DNA of 64,000 nucleotides from Rhodoferax sp. WC2427 (GCF_040822085.1 NZ_CP162006.1:62001-126000), one strand, 5' to 3'. Positions 15,605-27,442 are shown, numbered from the stretch's first letter. Made by a program: numbers and translations. The notes: generated by a model not told the origin, from the letters alone.

Positions 15605-16897
15605 ATGCAATCCGCCACGCTATTGAAGTTACTGAAAATGCCAGCGGCCGCCTGCGGCCTGGCCTGGGCCACCTGGGCCGCGCCGGTGCACGCCCAGGCC
15701 ACCGAAACCTTGACCGAATGGGACATCCAGGTCCAGCCGGTGCCGTCCAGGATCGTGGCGGAAGCCCAGGCCCGCTTTGAAAAGGCCAACCCGCAAGTGA
15801 AGGTGGTGCGCTCGGCCATCCTGAACGACCCGTACAAAACCAAGATCAAGATCGCCTTTGGTGCCAACGAGCCGCCCTGCGTGTTCTCCAGCTGGGGCGG
15901 TGGCCCGCTGCGCGAGTACGTGCGCGCCGGGCAGGTCACCGACCTGTCGCCCTACCTGGCCAAGGACGAGGCTTTCCGCGAGCGCTTCGTGGCCTCGTCG
16001 TTCGACACCGCCAAGACCGACGGCAAAACCTATGGCGTGCCGGCCGAGAACACCTCGCTGTTGGTCATCTACTACAACACCGAGCTGTTTGCCAAGCTCA
16101 AGCTGCAGCCGCCCAAGACCTGGCCCGAGCTGCTGCAGGCGGTGGAGACCTTGAAGGCCAACGGCGTGGCCCCGTTTGCGCTGGCCAACAAGTCCAAGTG
16201 GCCGGGTTCGATGTTCTACATGTACCTGGTGGACCGGATTGGCGGTGCCGAGGTGTTCCGCAAAGCGGCCGACCGCGCACCTGGCGGCAGCTTTGCCGAC
16301 CCGGCTTTTGTCGAGGCAGGCAAGCGGCTGCAGGAGCTGGTAAAGGCCGGGGCCTTTGCCCAGGGCTTCAACGGGCTGGACTACGACATCGGCAGCTCGC
16401 GCCGCCTGCTGTATTCGGGCAAGGCCGCCATGACGCTGATGGGCAGCTGGGAGGGCGCAACCATCAAGAACGAGAACCCCGAGTTCTCCAAAAAGCTGGA
16501 CTTCTTCGCCTTCCCCAGCCTGCCCGGCGGCAAGAGCGCCACCGGCGTGGTGGGCACCGTGGGCGACAACTTCTACAGCATCTCCAAGGCCTGCAAGCAA
16601 CCCGACCTGGCCTTTAACCTGATCAAGGCCATGGTGGATGACACCTCGGTGCAGGCGCGCCTGGCAGACAACCGCATCGTGCCGATCAAAGGCCTGAAAG
16701 TGACCGAGCCCAACCAGCAGCGTCTGATGGCCATGCTGGCCGACTCCAAGAGCGTGCAGCTCTGGTACGACCAGGATCTGCCGCCCAAGCTGGGCGAGCT
16801 GCACAAGGATCTGGTGCAGTCGCTGTTCGCGCTGTCGGTCACCCCCGAGGAAGCGGCCCAGAAGATGGAAACCGCGGCCAAGGCCGAGCTGCACTGA
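15605..16897 (+). CDS. ABC sugar importer, periplasmic binding protein (ThuE-like)
   Basis: 430 residues with a signal peptide ending VHAQA (about 31). Family 1 extracellular solute-binding fold ([59 protein letters not shown]). GAGGAGA precedes the start at the right spacing. First gene of the operon that continues with two permeases, an ATPase, GH3, ThuB-like, ThuA and an SDR; the glycoside it binds is presumably the GH3/ThuB substrate. Family members bind di- and oligosaccharides. Confidence 0.92.
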   Translation: MQSATLLKLLKMPAAACGLAWATWAAPVHAQATETLTEWDIQVQPVPSRIVAEAQARFEKANPQVKVVRSAILNDPYKTKIKIAFGANEPPCVFSSWGGGPLREYVRAGQVTDLSPYLAKDEAFRERFVASSFDTAKTDGKTYGVPAENTSLLVIYYNTELFAKLKLQPPKTWPELLQAVETLKANGVAPFALANKSKWPGSMFYMYLVDRIGGAEVFRKAADRAPGGSFADPAFVEAGKRLQELVKAGAFAQGFNGLDYDIGSSRRLLYSGKAAMTLMGSWEGATIKNENPEFSKKLDFFAFPSLPGGKSATGVVGTVGDNFYSISKACKQPDLAFNLIKAMVDDTSVQARLADNRIVPIKGLKVTEPNQQRLMAMLADSKSVQLWYDQDLPPKLGELHKDLVQSLFALSVTPEEAAQKMETAAKAELH

Positions 16898-16923
16898 CCC
16901 GCGCAGCCGCCCAGGAGTCTGCC

Positions 16924-17850
16924 ATGACCAGTTCCTCGATCTCCCTGGCGTTGCCGGTTGCCCGGCGGCGCAGGCACCTGGCGGCCCGCTGGGCCCCGGT
17001 GTTCTTTCTGGCACCGTCGGTGGCGCTGCTGCTGCTGTTTTTGCTGTACCCGCTGCTGGAGAGCTTCCACCTGTCGCTGCTGAAATGGAACGGCCTGGGG
17101 GCCAACGGTATCTTCACCGGCACCGACAACTGGGTGCAGCTGCTGCACGACACAGTGTTCTGGCACGCGCTGGGCAACAACCTGCTGCTGGGCCTGATGT
17201 CGGTGCTGGTGCAGCTGCCCATCGCCATGGCCCTGGCGCTGATGTTGGACAAGGCCAGCCGCGGCTCGCGCATCTTGAAGATCCTGTACTTTCTGCCGCT
17301 GCTGTTCTCCAGCGTGGCGGTGGGGGTGGTGTTCAAGAACATCCTGGACCCCAACTTCGGTCCCATCAATGCCGGGCTGCACGCCCTGGGGCTGGACGCG
17401 CTGGCGCAGGACTGGCTGGGCGACAAGCGCTATGCCCTGGGCAGCGTAATTGCCGTCATCTGCTGGCAGAACGTGCCCTTCTACATGATCCTGTTTCTGG
17501 CCGGGCTGGCCTCTTTTCCGCCCGAGCTGCACGAGGCCGCCACGCTGGACCGGGCCACGCCCGCCACCATCTTCTGGCGCATCAAGATGCCGCACCTGCA
17601 GGGCACCATCCGCACCGCGGCCATGCTGTCGGTCATTGGCTCGCTGCGCTATTTCGACCTGATCTACGTAATGACCGGCGGCGGGCCCGACGGCTCTTCC
17701 GAGGTCATGGCCACCTACATGTACCGCACGGTATTTGCCTCGTTCCAGCTGGGCTACGGCAGCACCATTGCGTCTGCCATGTTCCTGGTGGTGACGCTGA
17801 TTGCCGGGTTCGGCATGCGCCTGACGCGGCGCTTTGAAACACAGGTGTGA
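16924..17850 (+). CDS. ABC sugar importer, permease 1 (ThuF/MalF-type)
   Basis: 308 residues, six predicted membrane helices starting [20 protein letters not shown] (30s). The permease EAA loop is visible ([23 protein letters not shown]), which docks the ATPase. It lies 26 bp after the binding-protein gene and runs straight into permease 2. Confidence 0.92.
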   Translation: MTSSSISLALPVARRRRHLAARWAPVFFLAPSVALLLLFLLYPLLESFHLSLLKWNGLGANGIFTGTDNWVQLLHDTVFWHALGNNLLLGLMSVLVQLPIAMALALMLDKASRGSRILKILYFLPLLFSSVAVGVVFKNILDPNFGPINAGLHALGLDALAQDWLGDKRYALGSVIAVICWQNVPFYMILFLAGLASFPPELHEAATLDRATPATIFWRIKMPHLQGTIRTAAMLSVIGSLRYFDLIYVMTGGGPDGSSEVMATYMYRTVFASFQLGYGSTIASAMFLVVTLIAGFGMRLTRRFETQV

Positions 17851-17851
17851 C

Positions 17852-18718
17852 ATGCAAACCGTAACTACCAAACCGGCCCTGGCCTACCCCAAGGTGCGCG
17901 CCGTTGGTGTGCGCAGCCTGGTCCAACTGCTGGCCACCGTGTGGCTGGTGGTGACGCTGCTGCCGCTGCTGTTCGTGGTGTTTACCAGCCTCAAGTCGCA
18001 AGAGGAAACCTTTGACAGCCCGGTGTGGGCGCTGCCCCGGCAGATCGACTGGAGCCACTACGCGGCGGTGCTGCAGGGCGGCATCCTGGTGTACCTGCGC
18101 AACAGCGTGTTTGTGGTGGGCCTGTCCATCATGCTGATTCTGGCGGCCAGCGCCATGGCGGCCTACGCCCTGGCGCGGCTGGAGTTTCGCTTCAACAAGC
18201 CGCTGTTTGGCCTGATCGTAGCCTGCATGATCGTGCCCATCCACATCACCCTGGTGCCCATCTACCTGCTGACGCGCAGCCTGGGCCTGTACGACACGCC
18301 GTTTGCGCTGATCGGCCCGTATGTGGCCACCAGCCTGCCGGTGTCGATCTTCATCCTGACCGAGTTCATGCGGCAGATTCCGCGCGAACTGGAAGAGGCC
18401 GCCAAGCTTGATGGTTGCGGGCCGTTTGCCATCTTCTGGAAGGTGTTCTTCCCGCTGTCCGGCCCGGGCCTGGCCACGGTGGCCATCTACAACGGCATCG
18501 GGCTGTGGAACGAATTCATCTTCGCCTATGTGCTCACCTCGTCCAAATCCAACCGCACCCTGCCGCTGGCGCTGTGGGATTTCCAGGGCGAATACGCCTC
18601 CAACATCCCGGCCATGCTGGCGGTGGTGACGCTGACCTCGCTGCCGCTGATCGTGGCCTACGCCTTTGGCCAGGAGCGCATCGTCAAGGGAATGATGGCC
18701 GGTTCCCTCAAAGGCTGA
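17852..18718 (+). CDS. ABC sugar importer, permease 2 (ThuG/MalG-type)
   Basis: 288 residues from ATG 17852, one base after the stop of permease 1; a start 18 bp earlier would overlap that gene. Six hydrophobic helices and the EAA motif ([23 protein letters not shown]). Completes the heterodimeric channel of the importer. Confidence 0.92.
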   Translation: MQTVTTKPALAYPKVRAVGVRSLVQLLATVWLVVTLLPLLFVVFTSLKSQEETFDSPVWALPRQIDWSHYAAVLQGGILVYLRNSVFVVGLSIMLILAASAMAAYALARLEFRFNKPLFGLIVACMIVPIHITLVPIYLLTRSLGLYDTPFALIGPYVATSLPVSIFILTEFMRQIPRELEEAAKLDGCGPFAIFWKVFFPLSGPGLATVAIYNGIGLWNEFIFAYVLTSSKSNRTLPLALWDFQGEYASNIPAMLAVVTLTSLPLIVAYAFGQERIVKGMMAGSLKG

Positions 18719-18732
18719 CACAGAGAGACAAC

Positions 18733-19857
<1,125 letters not shown>

Positions 19858-19882
19858 TTTTCACCTTCCCCCAGCCCCCACC

Positions 19883-22276
19883 ATGTCCACCACACCGCTC
19901 TACCTAGACCCCCTGCAGCCCATCCCCCAGCGCGTCGCCGACCTGCTGGCCCGCATGACGCTGGCCGAAAAGACCGCCCAGATGCACGCCTTCTGGCTGG
20001 TGCTGTCCGAAGACGGCGAGCACCAGGTGCGGCCCGGCGAGGCCTTCATTGGCCGCAGCGACCCCGCCGAGGTGCGCCGCCGCCTGGCCCACGGCCTGGG
20101 CCAGATCACGCGCCCGCTGGGCACCCACGGCGTGGATGCGGCCAGCGGCCTGCGGGCACTGAACAAGCTGCAGCGCGCCTTGCGCTTTGAAACCCGGCTG
20201 GGCATTCCGGCCATTGCGCACGAAGAATGCCTGGTGGGCCTGATGACCCGCGACGGCACGCTGTTCCCGTCGGCCCTGGCGATGAGCGCCACCTGGAACC
20301 CCGCGTTGGTCGAGCAGGTAGGCACGCAGATCGGCCTGGAATGCCGCGCCGTGGGCTGCCAGCAGGGGCTGGCCCCGGTGCTGGATGTGTCGCGCGATGT
20401 GCGCTGGGGCCGCACCGAAGAAACCCTGGGCGAAGACCCGTACCTGGTCGGCGTGCTCGCCACCCGCTACGTGCGCGGCCTGCAAGGCCCGCAGCGCGAT
20501 GTGCTGGCCACGCTGAAGCATTTTGTCGGCCACTCGGCCAGCGAAGGCGCGCGCAACCACGCGCCGGTGCACCTGGGTTGGCGGGCACTGAACGACACGT
20601 TTTTGCTGCCGTTCGAGATGGCCGTCAAGCAGGCGGATGCGGGCTCGGTGATGCCCGCCTACCACGACATCGACGGCGAGCCGGTGCACGCCTCCGCGCA
20701 TTTGCTTACCGAGGTGCTGCGCACGCAGTGGGGCTTTGACGGCCTGGTGGTGGCCGACTACGTGGGCGTAAGCCTGCTGTACCAGCACCACGGCGTGGCC
20801 CGCGACGCAGCTGAGGCGGCGGCGCTGGCCTTCAACGCCGGGCTGGACATGGAGCTGCCCGGCGACGACTGCGCCCAGCACCTGGCCACGGCCCTGGAGC
20901 GCGGCCTGCTGACGATGGCCAAAGTGGATGAAATCGTCTCGCGGGTGCTGACCGAGAAATTCCGCCTGGGCCTGTTCGAGCGCGACTTCGCAGACAAACC
21001 CTTTGTCCCCCTGCGCCAACCGGCGGCGCGGCAGGCCGCGCTGGACGTGGCCCGCCAGTCCATCGTGCTGCTGGAGAACAACGGCATCCTGCCGCTGCAG
21101 CCATCCAAAAAACCCCAGATCGCACTGATCGGCCCCACCGCCGCCGACCCCATGGCCTTGCTCAGCGGCTACAGCTTTCCGGCCCACCTGATCCTGCAAG
21201 ACAAGACCGAGGGCACAGCCCACATCGTCACCCCGCTGCAAGGCCTGCAGGCGGTGTTTGGCGCGGCCCATGTGCACTACGCCCAGGGCTGCGCGATCCT
21301 GGAACAGCGGCGCAGCGGTGCGCCCGTATTCCCCGGCGATGTGGCCCCCGCCGGGGTGGAACGGGTGTCGCCCGTGTCCCGGCGCACCGACGGCATGGAG
21401 GAGGCCGTGGCCTGCGCGCAGGCCGCCGACGTGGCCATCGTCTGCGTGGGCGACCTGGCGGGCCTGTTCCAGACCGGCACCGTCAGCGAAGGCTCGGACA
21501 CCGATTCGCTGAGCCTGCCCGGCGTGCAGCAAGCGCTGCTGGAGCGCATCGTGGCCACTGGCACACCCACCGTGGTGGTCATGATGGCCGGGCGGCCCTA
21601 CCACCTGGGCGGGCTGGAGAGCCGCGTGGCCGCCTACCTGATGGCTTTTGCGGGCGGGCAAGAGGGCGGCACGGCACTGGCCGAGGTGCTGGCCGGGCTG
21701 CAGGAGCCGTCGGGCCGCATGACGGTATCGGTACCCCATAGCGCCGGGGCCATGCCGTACTTTTACAACCATGCGCTGAAAAGCGGCGGCACGCCCATCG
21801 CCTTCCATTTCGGCAGCCGCTACCCGTTTGGCCACGGCCTGGGCTACACCCCGTTTGCCTACCGCCATCTGGAGCTGGAGAGCGACGCGGTGGAGCTTGC
21901 CGACGGGGACGTCCGCGTGCAGTGCGAGGTGGCCAATACCGGCAACCGCCCCGGCGTGGCGGTGGTGCAGCTGTATGTGCGCGACCGGCTGGCCTCGGTG
22001 GTGCGGCCGGTGAAAGAGCTCAAGGCTTTTCAGCGCGTGGAACTGGCGGCGGGGCAGGTGGCGCGGCTATCTTTTAGCGTGCCGGTGGACATGCTGTGCT
22101 TCACCCACCCCACTGGCCAACGCTGCGTGGAGCCGGGCTGGTTCGACGTGATGGTCGGCCCATCGAGTGCCGACACCCCGCTGACCACCGCCGTGCAGGT
22201 TCTGGGCAACGCCCCCCGCATGCTGGGCCGCGACTGGCGCATGGAAAGCAGCTGCAGCGTCCACCTGGAAGCTTGA
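19883..22276 (+). CDS. Glycoside hydrolase family 3 beta-glucosidase/beta-xylosidase
   Basis: 797 residues from ATG 19883 (25 bp after the ATPase stop), no signal peptide, so cytosolic. GH3 barrel with KHFVGHSAS (212-219), the substrate-site motif HEECLVG (113-119) and nucleophile D292 (VVADY). C-terminal GH3 sandwich (about 385-640) and a fibronectin III-like domain (about 690-775). No PA14 insert, unlike the GH3 at 2407. The linked importer and xylose-dehydrogenase-like SDR favour beta-xylosides or beta-glucosides as substrates, which is inference. Confidence 0.92.
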   Translation: MSTTPLYLDPLQPIPQRVADLLARMTLAEKTAQMHAFWLVLSEDGEHQVRPGEAFIGRSDPAEVRRRLAHGLGQITRPLGTHGVDAASGLRALNKLQRALRFETRLGIPAIAHEECLVGLMTRDGTLFPSALAMSATWNPALVEQVGTQIGLECRAVGCQQGLAPVLDVSRDVRWGRTEETLGEDPYLVGVLATRYVRGLQGPQRDVLATLKHFVGHSASEGARNHAPVHLGWRALNDTFLLPFEMAVKQADAGSVMPAYHDIDGEPVHASAHLLTEVLRTQWGFDGLVVADYVGVSLLYQHHGVARDAAEAAALAFNAGLDMELPGDDCAQHLATALERGLLTMAKVDEIVSRVLTEKFRLGLFERDFADKPFVPLRQPAARQAALDVARQSIVLLENNGILPLQPSKKPQIALIGPTAADPMALLSGYSFPAHLILQDKTEGTAHIVTPLQGLQAVFGAAHVHYAQGCAILEQRRSGAPVFPGDVAPAGVERVSPVSRRTDGMEEAVACAQAADVAIVCVGDLAGLFQTGTVSEGSDTDSLSLPGVQQALLERIVATGTPTVVVMMAGRPYHLGGLESRVAAYLMAFAGGQEGGTALAEVLAGLQEPSGRMTVSVPHSAGAMPYFYNHALKSGGTPIAFHFGSRYPFGHGLGYTPFAYRHLELESDAVELADGDVRVQCEVANTGNRPGVAVVQLYVRDRLASVVRPVKELKAFQRVELAAGQVARLSFSVPVDMLCFTHPTGQRCVEPGWFDVMVGPSSADTPLTTAVQVLGNAPRMLGRDWRMESSCSVHLEA

Positions 22277-22279
22277 GCA

Positions 22280-22334
22280 TGAAATCGGCTGCCTGTGCTT
22301 ATGAATCCAGCACAAGCAGCTATTAAAACCATAG
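22280..22334. repeat. Dispersed palindromic intergenic element, copy 6
   Basis: GGCTGCCTGTGCTTATGAA then CAGCACAAGCAGCTATTAAA. Unusual in lying inside an operon, between the GH3 and ThuB-like genes, where it could be an RNA processing or attenuation point. Confidence 0.75.
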
Positions 22335-22357
22335 TCATTAACTGAAAGACGAAACGC

Positions 22358-23506
22358 ATGGAACACCACGACACAGTCGAGAAAGTAGGCATAGGCATCA
22401 TCGGCTGCGGCAACATCAGCGCGGCGTATTTGCAGGGCGCAACGAACTTCCCCATCCTGGACATCCGCGGCGTGGCCGACCTGCACGCCCCGGCGGCGCA
22501 GGCCCGGGCCACGGAGTTTGGCGTGCCCTGCCGCACGGTAGAGGCCCTGCTGGCCGACCCGGCGATTGACATCATCGTCAACCTGACCATCCCCGCCGCG
22601 CACGTGGAGGTAGGCCTGCAGGTGCTGCACGCAGGCAAGCATGTCTACTCTGAAAAACCGCTGGGGACCACCACGGCCCAGGCGCGCAGCCTGCTGGCAC
22701 TGGCGGACGCGCGCGGCCTGCGGGTGGGCTGCGCGCCCGACACCTTTTTGGGCGGTGCGCAGCAAACCTGCCGCAAGCTGGTGGATGCCGGGGCTATCGG
22801 CCAGCCGGTAGCGGGCACCGCATTTTTCCTGTGCCCCGGCCACGAGCGCTGGCACCCCAACCCGGCCTTCTACTACGCCCAGGGCGGCGGGCCGATGCTG
22901 GACATGGGGCCGTACTACATCACCGCCCTGGTCAACCTGGTCGGGCCGGTGGCGCGCGTCTCGGGCAGCACCCTGCGCGCCCGCAGCCAGCGGCGCATCA
23001 CCAGCGAACCATTGAATGGCAGCTTGATAGAGGTAGAGGTGGCCACGCACGTGGCGGGCACGCTGGAATTTGCGTCGGGCGCGGTGGTGTCCATGGCCAC
23101 CAGCTTCGATGTGCCCCGGCACCGCCACAGCCCCATCGAGCTATACGGCACCGAGGCCAGCCTGCTGGTGCCCGACCCCAACCACTTTGGCGGCCAGATC
23201 GAGCTGGCCCGCCCCGGTGAAGACTGGCAGGCCCTACCCACCGAGCACGGCTGGGCCGACGGCACGCTGCGCAGCATCGGCGTGGCCGACATGGCCCATG
23301 CCATCCGCGCCGACCGGCCCCACCGGGCCTCCGGCGCGCTGGCCCTGCACGTACTGGAGGTGATGGAGGCGTTCCAGATCTCAAGCGACACGGGCCGCCA
23401 CGTGCCCATTGCCAGCCGCCCCGAGCGCCCGCCCATGCTGCCCACCCTGCACACCGTCAGCCAAACCACTGCCTCCTGGAGATTTGCACATGCAGAACAC
23501 GCGTAA
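22358..23506 (+). CDS. thuB: ThuB-like Gfo/Idh/MocA sugar 3-dehydrogenase
   Basis: 382 residues. Rossmann motif GIGIIGCGNI (11-20), catalytic EKPL (99-102) and the blocks GCAPDTFLG and HWHPNPAFYY shared with the paralogue at 6904-7977. In rhizobia and Agrobacterium ThuB, with ThuA, converts imported trehalose and related disaccharides to 3-keto derivatives; this gene also precedes thuA (17-bp overlap) and follows a thuEFGK-like importer. NAD(P)-dependent oxidation of a sugar hydroxyl is well supported by family; the exact glycoside is not. Confidence 0.85.
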   Translation: MEHHDTVEKVGIGIIGCGNISAAYLQGATNFPILDIRGVADLHAPAAQARATEFGVPCRTVEALLADPAIDIIVNLTIPAAHVEVGLQVLHAGKHVYSEKPLGTTTAQARSLLALADARGLRVGCAPDTFLGGAQQTCRKLVDAGAIGQPVAGTAFFLCPGHERWHPNPAFYYAQGGGPMLDMGPYYITALVNLVGPVARVSGSTLRARSQRRITSEPLNGSLIEVEVATHVAGTLEFASGAVVSMATSFDVPRHRHSPIELYGTEASLLVPDPNHFGGQIELARPGEDWQALPTEHGWADGTLRSIGVADMAHAIRADRPHRASGALALHVLEVMEAFQISSDTGRHVPIASRPERPPMLPTLHTVSQTTASWRFAHAEHA

Positions 23507-24140
23507 TGCCCTGATCGTCTGGTGTGGCTGGAACGGCCACGAACCCGAACAATGCGCCGCCATCGTCGCCGACATGCTGGCCCAGGCCGGTTTCAAGGTG
23601 CGGGTGGAAACCTCGCCCGAGGCCTTTGCCGACCCCGCGCTAGCCCAGCTGAGCCTGGTGGTGCCCATCTGCACCATGTCCCAGATCAGCAAGGAAGCGG
23701 TACAGAACCTGACCCAGGCGGTGCAGTCCGGCGTGGGGCTGGCCGGGTTCCACGGCGGCATGGGCGATGCCTTTCGCGAGTCGGTGGAATACCAGTTCAT
23801 GACCGGCGGGCAGTGGGTGGCCCACCCGGGCAACGTGATCGACTACCGGGTGCACATCTGCGGGGGCGACGACCCGGTGGTGGCGGGCATAGAAGACTTC
23901 GACTACCACTCCGAGCAGTACTACATGCACGTCGATCCGTCCAACCAGGTGCTGGCCACCACCACCTTTTCGGCGGCGCACGCGCCGTGGATTGACGGCA
24001 CGGTGATGCCGGTGGTGTGGAAGCGCCGCCACGGCGCGGGCCGGGTCTTCTACAGCGCCCTGGGCCATGTGGCCAAAGAGTTTGACGTGCCCCAGATGCG
24101 CACCATCCTGGACAGGGGTATGCGTTGGGCCGCGCGTTAG
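23490..24140 (+). CDS. thuA: ThuA-family protein (class I glutamine amidotransferase-like fold)
   Basis: 216 residues from ATG 23490 with GGAG at 23478-23481; the start lies inside the 3' end of the ThuB-like gene, indicating coupled translation. ThuA features: VIVWCGWNGHEPEQC near the start, GLAGFHGGMGDAF, and RVFYSALGHVAKEF near the end. ThuA proteins are needed with ThuB for 3-keto disaccharide use in rhizobia; their chemistry is not firmly settled. A second family member starts at 63218. Confidence 0.85.
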   Translation: MQNTRNALIVWCGWNGHEPEQCAAIVADMLAQAGFKVRVETSPEAFADPALAQLSLVVPICTMSQISKEAVQNLTQAVQSGVGLAGFHGGMGDAFRESVEYQFMTGGQWVAHPGNVIDYRVHICGGDDPVVAGIEDFDYHSEQYYMHVDPSNQVLATTTFSAAHAPWIDGTVMPVVWKRRHGAGRVFYSALGHVAKEFDVPQMRTILDRGMRWAAR

Positions 24141-24176
24141 TTAGACTGTCGAACTTACCTCAGCCTTCCCCTTACC

Positions 24177-24905
24177 ATGACCACTCCATCCCACACCCTC
24201 TACCCCAGCCTGGCGGGCCAGCGCGTGGCCATTACCGGCGGTGCCAGCGGCATCGGTGCCGGGCTGGTCACGGCCTTTGTGCGCCAGGGCTGCGAGGTGC
24301 ACTTTCTGGACCGCATGGCACCGGCGGTGGCCCCCGAGTCGGCCACTTTCCATTTGTGCGACCTGCAGGACACCGAGGCCATCGCCCGCACCTTTGCGGC
24401 CATAGGCCCGCTGGACGTGCTGGTCAACAACGCGGGCAACGACGACCGCCACACGCTGGCCCAGGTCACCCCCGCCTACTTTGACGACCGCATCGGGGTC
24501 AACCTGCGCCACCTGCTGTTTTGCGCCCAGGCGGTGGTGGAGGGCATGCAGGCGCGCGGCGGCGGCTCCATCATCAACTTTGGCTCCATCGCCTGGCACC
24601 TGGGGCTGGAGAACCTGGTGCTGTACGAAACCGCCAAGGCCGGTATCGAAGGCATGACCCGGGCCCTGGCCCGCGAGCTGGGCCAGCAGCGCATCCGCGT
24701 CAACTGCATCCTGCCCGGCAACGTGGAAACCCCGCGCCAGGCCCAGTGGTACACCCCCGAAGGCGAGGCCGCCATCATCGCCGCCCAGTGCCTGAAAGAG
24801 CGCATCCAGCCCAGCGACATCGCCGCCATGGCGCTGTTCCTGGCCTCGGGTGACGCACGCATGTGCACCGGGCACAACTACTGGGTGGATGCCGGCTGGC
24901 GCTGA
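24177..24905 (+). CDS. D-xylose 1-dehydrogenase-like SDR (Caulobacter XylB type)
   Basis: 242 residues. TGGASGIG (20-27), NNAGNDDRH (84-92), S137, Y150, K154. From memory it resembles Caulobacter XylB along its whole length (INFGSIAWHLGLE, LVLYETAKAGIEGMTRALAREL, VPGNVET-like PGNVETPRQ, CTGHNYWVDAGWR). XylB oxidises D-xylose to xylonolactone with NAD in the Weimberg pathway. It closes the thu-like operon 36 bp after ThuA, hinting that the released sugar is xylose or a similar aldose. No other Weimberg genes are here. Confidence 0.82.
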   Translation: MTTPSHTLYPSLAGQRVAITGGASGIGAGLVTAFVRQGCEVHFLDRMAPAVAPESATFHLCDLQDTEAIARTFAAIGPLDVLVNNAGNDDRHTLAQVTPAYFDDRIGVNLRHLLFCAQAVVEGMQARGGGSIINFGSIAWHLGLENLVLYETAKAGIEGMTRALARELGQQRIRVNCILPGNVETPRQAQWYTPEGEAAIIAAQCLKERIQPSDIAAMALFLASGDARMCTGHNYWVDAGWR

Positions 24906-24913
24906 ATGTAAGC

Positions 24914-24968
24914 GTTTTAGGCCGCTAGCGCTTATTCCATCAGCGTAGGCAGCTCCTGTTTTTATAGC
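24914..24968. repeat. Dispersed palindromic intergenic element, copy 7
   Basis: Near-consensus copy: TTTTAGGCCGCTAGCGCTTA, CATCAGCGTAGGCAGCTCC, TTTATAGC. It fills the gap between the convergent SDR and AcuI genes and covers the last codons of the latter. Confidence 0.8.
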
Positions 24969-25948
24969 TTCACTACCACCCGCCCGCGCACGCTGCCTTG
25001 GAGCAGCGCGGCCCCGGTGGCCACGGCCTGGTCCAGGCCGATCTCGCGGGTCATGGACTCCAGCTTGCTTACGTCCAGGTCGTGCGCCAGGCGCTGCCAG
25101 GCCTGCTGGCGCAGGGGCAGGGGGCACATCACGCTGTCGATACCGTACAGCGTGATGCCGCGCAGGATGAACGGGGCCACGCTGGCCGGGAAGTCCATGC
25201 CGCCCGCCAGCCCGCAGGCCGCCACCGCCCCGGCGCGGCGGGTGGTGGCGCAGGCATTGGCCAGGGTGTGGCTGCCCACGGCATCGACCACACCCGCCCA
25301 GCGCTCCTTGCCCAGCGGTTTGCCGGGGGTGCTGAGCTCGGCCCGGTCGATGATGCTGGTGGCGCCCAGGGCGCGCAGGTAGTCGGCCTCGGCCGGGCGG
25401 CCGGTGCTGGCCACCACGGTGTAGCCCAGTTTCGCCAGCAGGGCGATGGCCACGCTGCCCACGCCGCCATTGGCCCCGGTGACCAAAACTTCGCCGTCCG
25501 CCGGGCGGATGCCGTGCTTTTCCAGCGCCAGCACGCACAGCATGGCGGTGTAGCCCGCTGTGCCGATGGCCATGGCCTGGCGGGTGGTGAAGGCCGGAGG
25601 CAGGGCCACCAGCCAGTCGCCAGGCACACGCGCCTGCTGGGCCAGGCCGCCGTTATGGCTTTCGCCCACGCCCCAGCCGTTCAAAATCACTTTATCGCCA
25701 GGCTTCCAGGCGGGGTGCGCACTGTGCGTGACCGTACCCGCAAAGTCGATGCCCGGCACCAGCGGGAAGCGCCGCACCACGGGCGATGCGCCGGTGAGGG
25801 CCAGGCCGTCCTTGTAGTTGAGGGTGGACCATTCCACCCGCACGGTGACATCGCCAACGGCGGGTTCGCCCAGCTGGGTTTCGTCGATCGGCTGCAGCGT
25901 GGCGCGGTAGCCCGCGTCGTCCTTGGTGACCAGAATGCCTGTGAACAT
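24962..25948 (-). CDS. acuI: Acrylyl-CoA reductase-like zinc-free MDR (AcuI/YhdH)
   Basis: 328 residues, full length for the AcuI/YhdH group of medium-chain reductases. GroES-like N-terminus ([23 protein letters not shown]) and Rossmann NADPH site ([16 protein letters not shown]). No zinc-ligand cysteine pattern. AcuI reduces acrylyl-CoA to propionyl-CoA with NADPH and protects against acrylate. It stands alone between two dispersed elements; no acrylate or DMSP genes are nearby, so the role is likely detoxification or propionate-related. Confidence 0.87.
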   Translation of the reverse strand: MFTGILVTKDDAGYRATLQPIDETQLGEPAVGDVTVRVEWSTLNYKDGLALTGASPVVRRFPLVPGIDFAGTVTHSAHPAWKPGDKVILNGWGVGESHNGGLAQQARVPGDWLVALPPAFTTRQAMAIGTAGYTAMLCVLALEKHGIRPADGEVLVTGANGGVGSVAIALLAKLGYTVVASTGRPAEADYLRALGATSIIDRAELSTPGKPLGKERWAGVVDAVGSHTLANACATTRRAGAVAACGLAGGMDFPASVAPFILRGITLYGIDSVMCPLPLRQQAWQRLAHDLDVSKLESMTREIGLDQAVATGAALLQGSVRGRVVVKL

Positions 25949-25970
25949 GGGGGTGTCTCCTGAAAATCGG

Positions 25971-26030
25971 TTTTAAGCCAAATGGGCCTCTGTCGCTTAT
26001 CCCATCAGCGTGAGCAGCTATGCTTTTAGG
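25971..26030. repeat. Dispersed palindromic intergenic element, copy 8
   Basis: TTTTAAGCCAAATGGGCCTC, TCGCTTATCCCATCAGCGTG, AGCAGCTATGCTTTTAG. Upstream of both divergent neighbours, unlike most copies. Confidence 0.75.
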
Positions 26031-26068
26031 ACTGCGCCCCAACGGCCTGGAAAGTCGAGAATACCCCG

Positions 26069-27442
26069 ATGGCAAAACCTTTACCCGATGCCGAAGCGCT
26101 GTTCTTCGACGGCACCCAGCGGCTCACTGCGGGCGACGCCGTGGGGGCCGAAAGCTGCCTGCGGGCGGCACTGGCCCTGGCCCCCACCCTGGCCGAGGCG
26201 CATGCCAACCTGGGGCTGGCGCTGGAGGCCCGCGGCGCGCTGGCCGAGGCGGCCGACAGCTACCGCACGTCGCTGGCCCACAACCCCACGCTGCCGCAGA
26301 CCTGGGTGAACCTGGCCGGGGTGCTGCTGCTGCTGCGCCAGCTCGACGATGCGGAGCTGGCCTGCGCCCAGGCGCTGCGGCTGCGGCGCGACGACCCCGC
26401 CACCTGGTGCAACCTGGGCGCGGTGTACGCCCGCATGGGGCTGGAGCTGGAATCCGAAGAAGCCTGCCGCGAGGCCATCTTTCTTGCGCCGGGCCACGCC
26501 AAGGCCCGCTTCAACCTGGCCTATCTGCTGCTGCGCCAGGGGCGATGGGAGGAAGGCTGGGCACAGTTCGAGGCGCGCGACTGGTACGCCGCCCTGGCGC
26601 TGCGTATGGCCTGCCCGCGCTGGCAGGGCGAGCCGCTGGCGGGCCGCTCGGTGCTGGTGGGCTTTGAGGCCGGGCATGGCGACATGCTGCAGTTTGGCCG
26701 CTACTGCGCGGAGCTGAAGGCGCGCGGGGCCGGGCGTGTCACCCTGCTGTGCCACCCACCGCTGAAGCGCCTGCTGGCCACGCTGCCGGGCGTGGACGCG
26801 CTGGTGGGCTTTGACGAAGACCTGCCATCCAACGACGCCTTCGACTGCTGGACCCCGCTGCTGAGCCTGCCTGCACTGTGCCAGACGCGGCTGGACAACC
26901 TGCCCGCCACCTTGCCCTACCTGCACGCGGAAACCGCGCTGCTGGCCGCCTGGGCACCACGTTTGCCGACCGGCCTACGCGTCGGCCTGGTGTGGAAAGG
27001 CAACCCGCGGTTTGAGAACGATGCCGAGCGCTCGCTGCCCCACCTGGACACGCTGGCGCCGCTGGCCGCCGTGGCGGGCATCGGCTTCATCAGCCTGCAA
27101 AAGGGCGCGGGCGAGGACGAGTCTGCGCCCTGGGTCGCCACGGCGCTGGGCGCGCAGATCCACGACTTTGCCGACACCGCGGCCATCGTGGCGCAGCTGG
27201 ATCTGGTGATCAGTGTAGACACCGCGGTGGCCCACCTGGCGGGCGCCCTGGGCAAGCCGTGCTGGGTGCTGTTGCCCGACTACCTGCCCGACTGGCGCTG
27301 GCTGACTGAGCGGTCCGATTCGCCGTGGTACCCGGGTGCGGTGCGCCTGTTTCGCCAACCGGCGGGGGGTGGCTGGGGGCCGGTGGTGCAAGCCGTGGCG
27401 GCGGAACTACACGCGTTTGCGGCGCGGCGTCTTGGCCGGTAG
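26069..27442 (+). CDS. TPR protein with glycosyltransferase-9-like C-terminal domain
   Basis: 457 residues. At least four tetratricopeptide repeats (about 5-150; AEAHANLGLALEARGALAEAA, TWVNLAGVLLLLRQLDDAE, TWCNLGAVYARMGLELESEE, AKARFNLAYLLLRQGRWEEG). The C-terminal half (about 190-450) resembles heptosyltransferase/GT9 proteins (LVGFEAGHGDMLQF, VGLVWKGNPRF, ISVDTAVAHLAGALGKPCWVLLP). Such proteins are thought to modify glycans or proteins; substrate unknown. Its last 36 bp overlap the convergent GntR gene. Confidence 0.85.
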   Translation: MAKPLPDAEALFFDGTQRLTAGDAVGAESCLRAALALAPTLAEAHANLGLALEARGALAEAADSYRTSLAHNPTLPQTWVNLAGVLLLLRQLDDAELACAQALRLRRDDPATWCNLGAVYARMGLELESEEACREAIFLAPGHAKARFNLAYLLLRQGRWEEGWAQFEARDWYAALALRMACPRWQGEPLAGRSVLVGFEAGHGDMLQFGRYCAELKARGAGRVTLLCHPPLKRLLATLPGVDALVGFDEDLPSNDAFDCWTPLLSLPALCQTRLDNLPATLPYLHAETALLAAWAPRLPTGLRVGLVWKGNPRFENDAERSLPHLDTLAPLAAVAGIGFISLQKGAGEDESAPWVATALGAQIHDFADTAAIVAQLDLVISVDTAVAHLAGALGKPCWVLLPDYLPDWRWLTERSDSPWYPGAVRLFRQPAGGGWGPVVQAVAAELHAFAARRLGR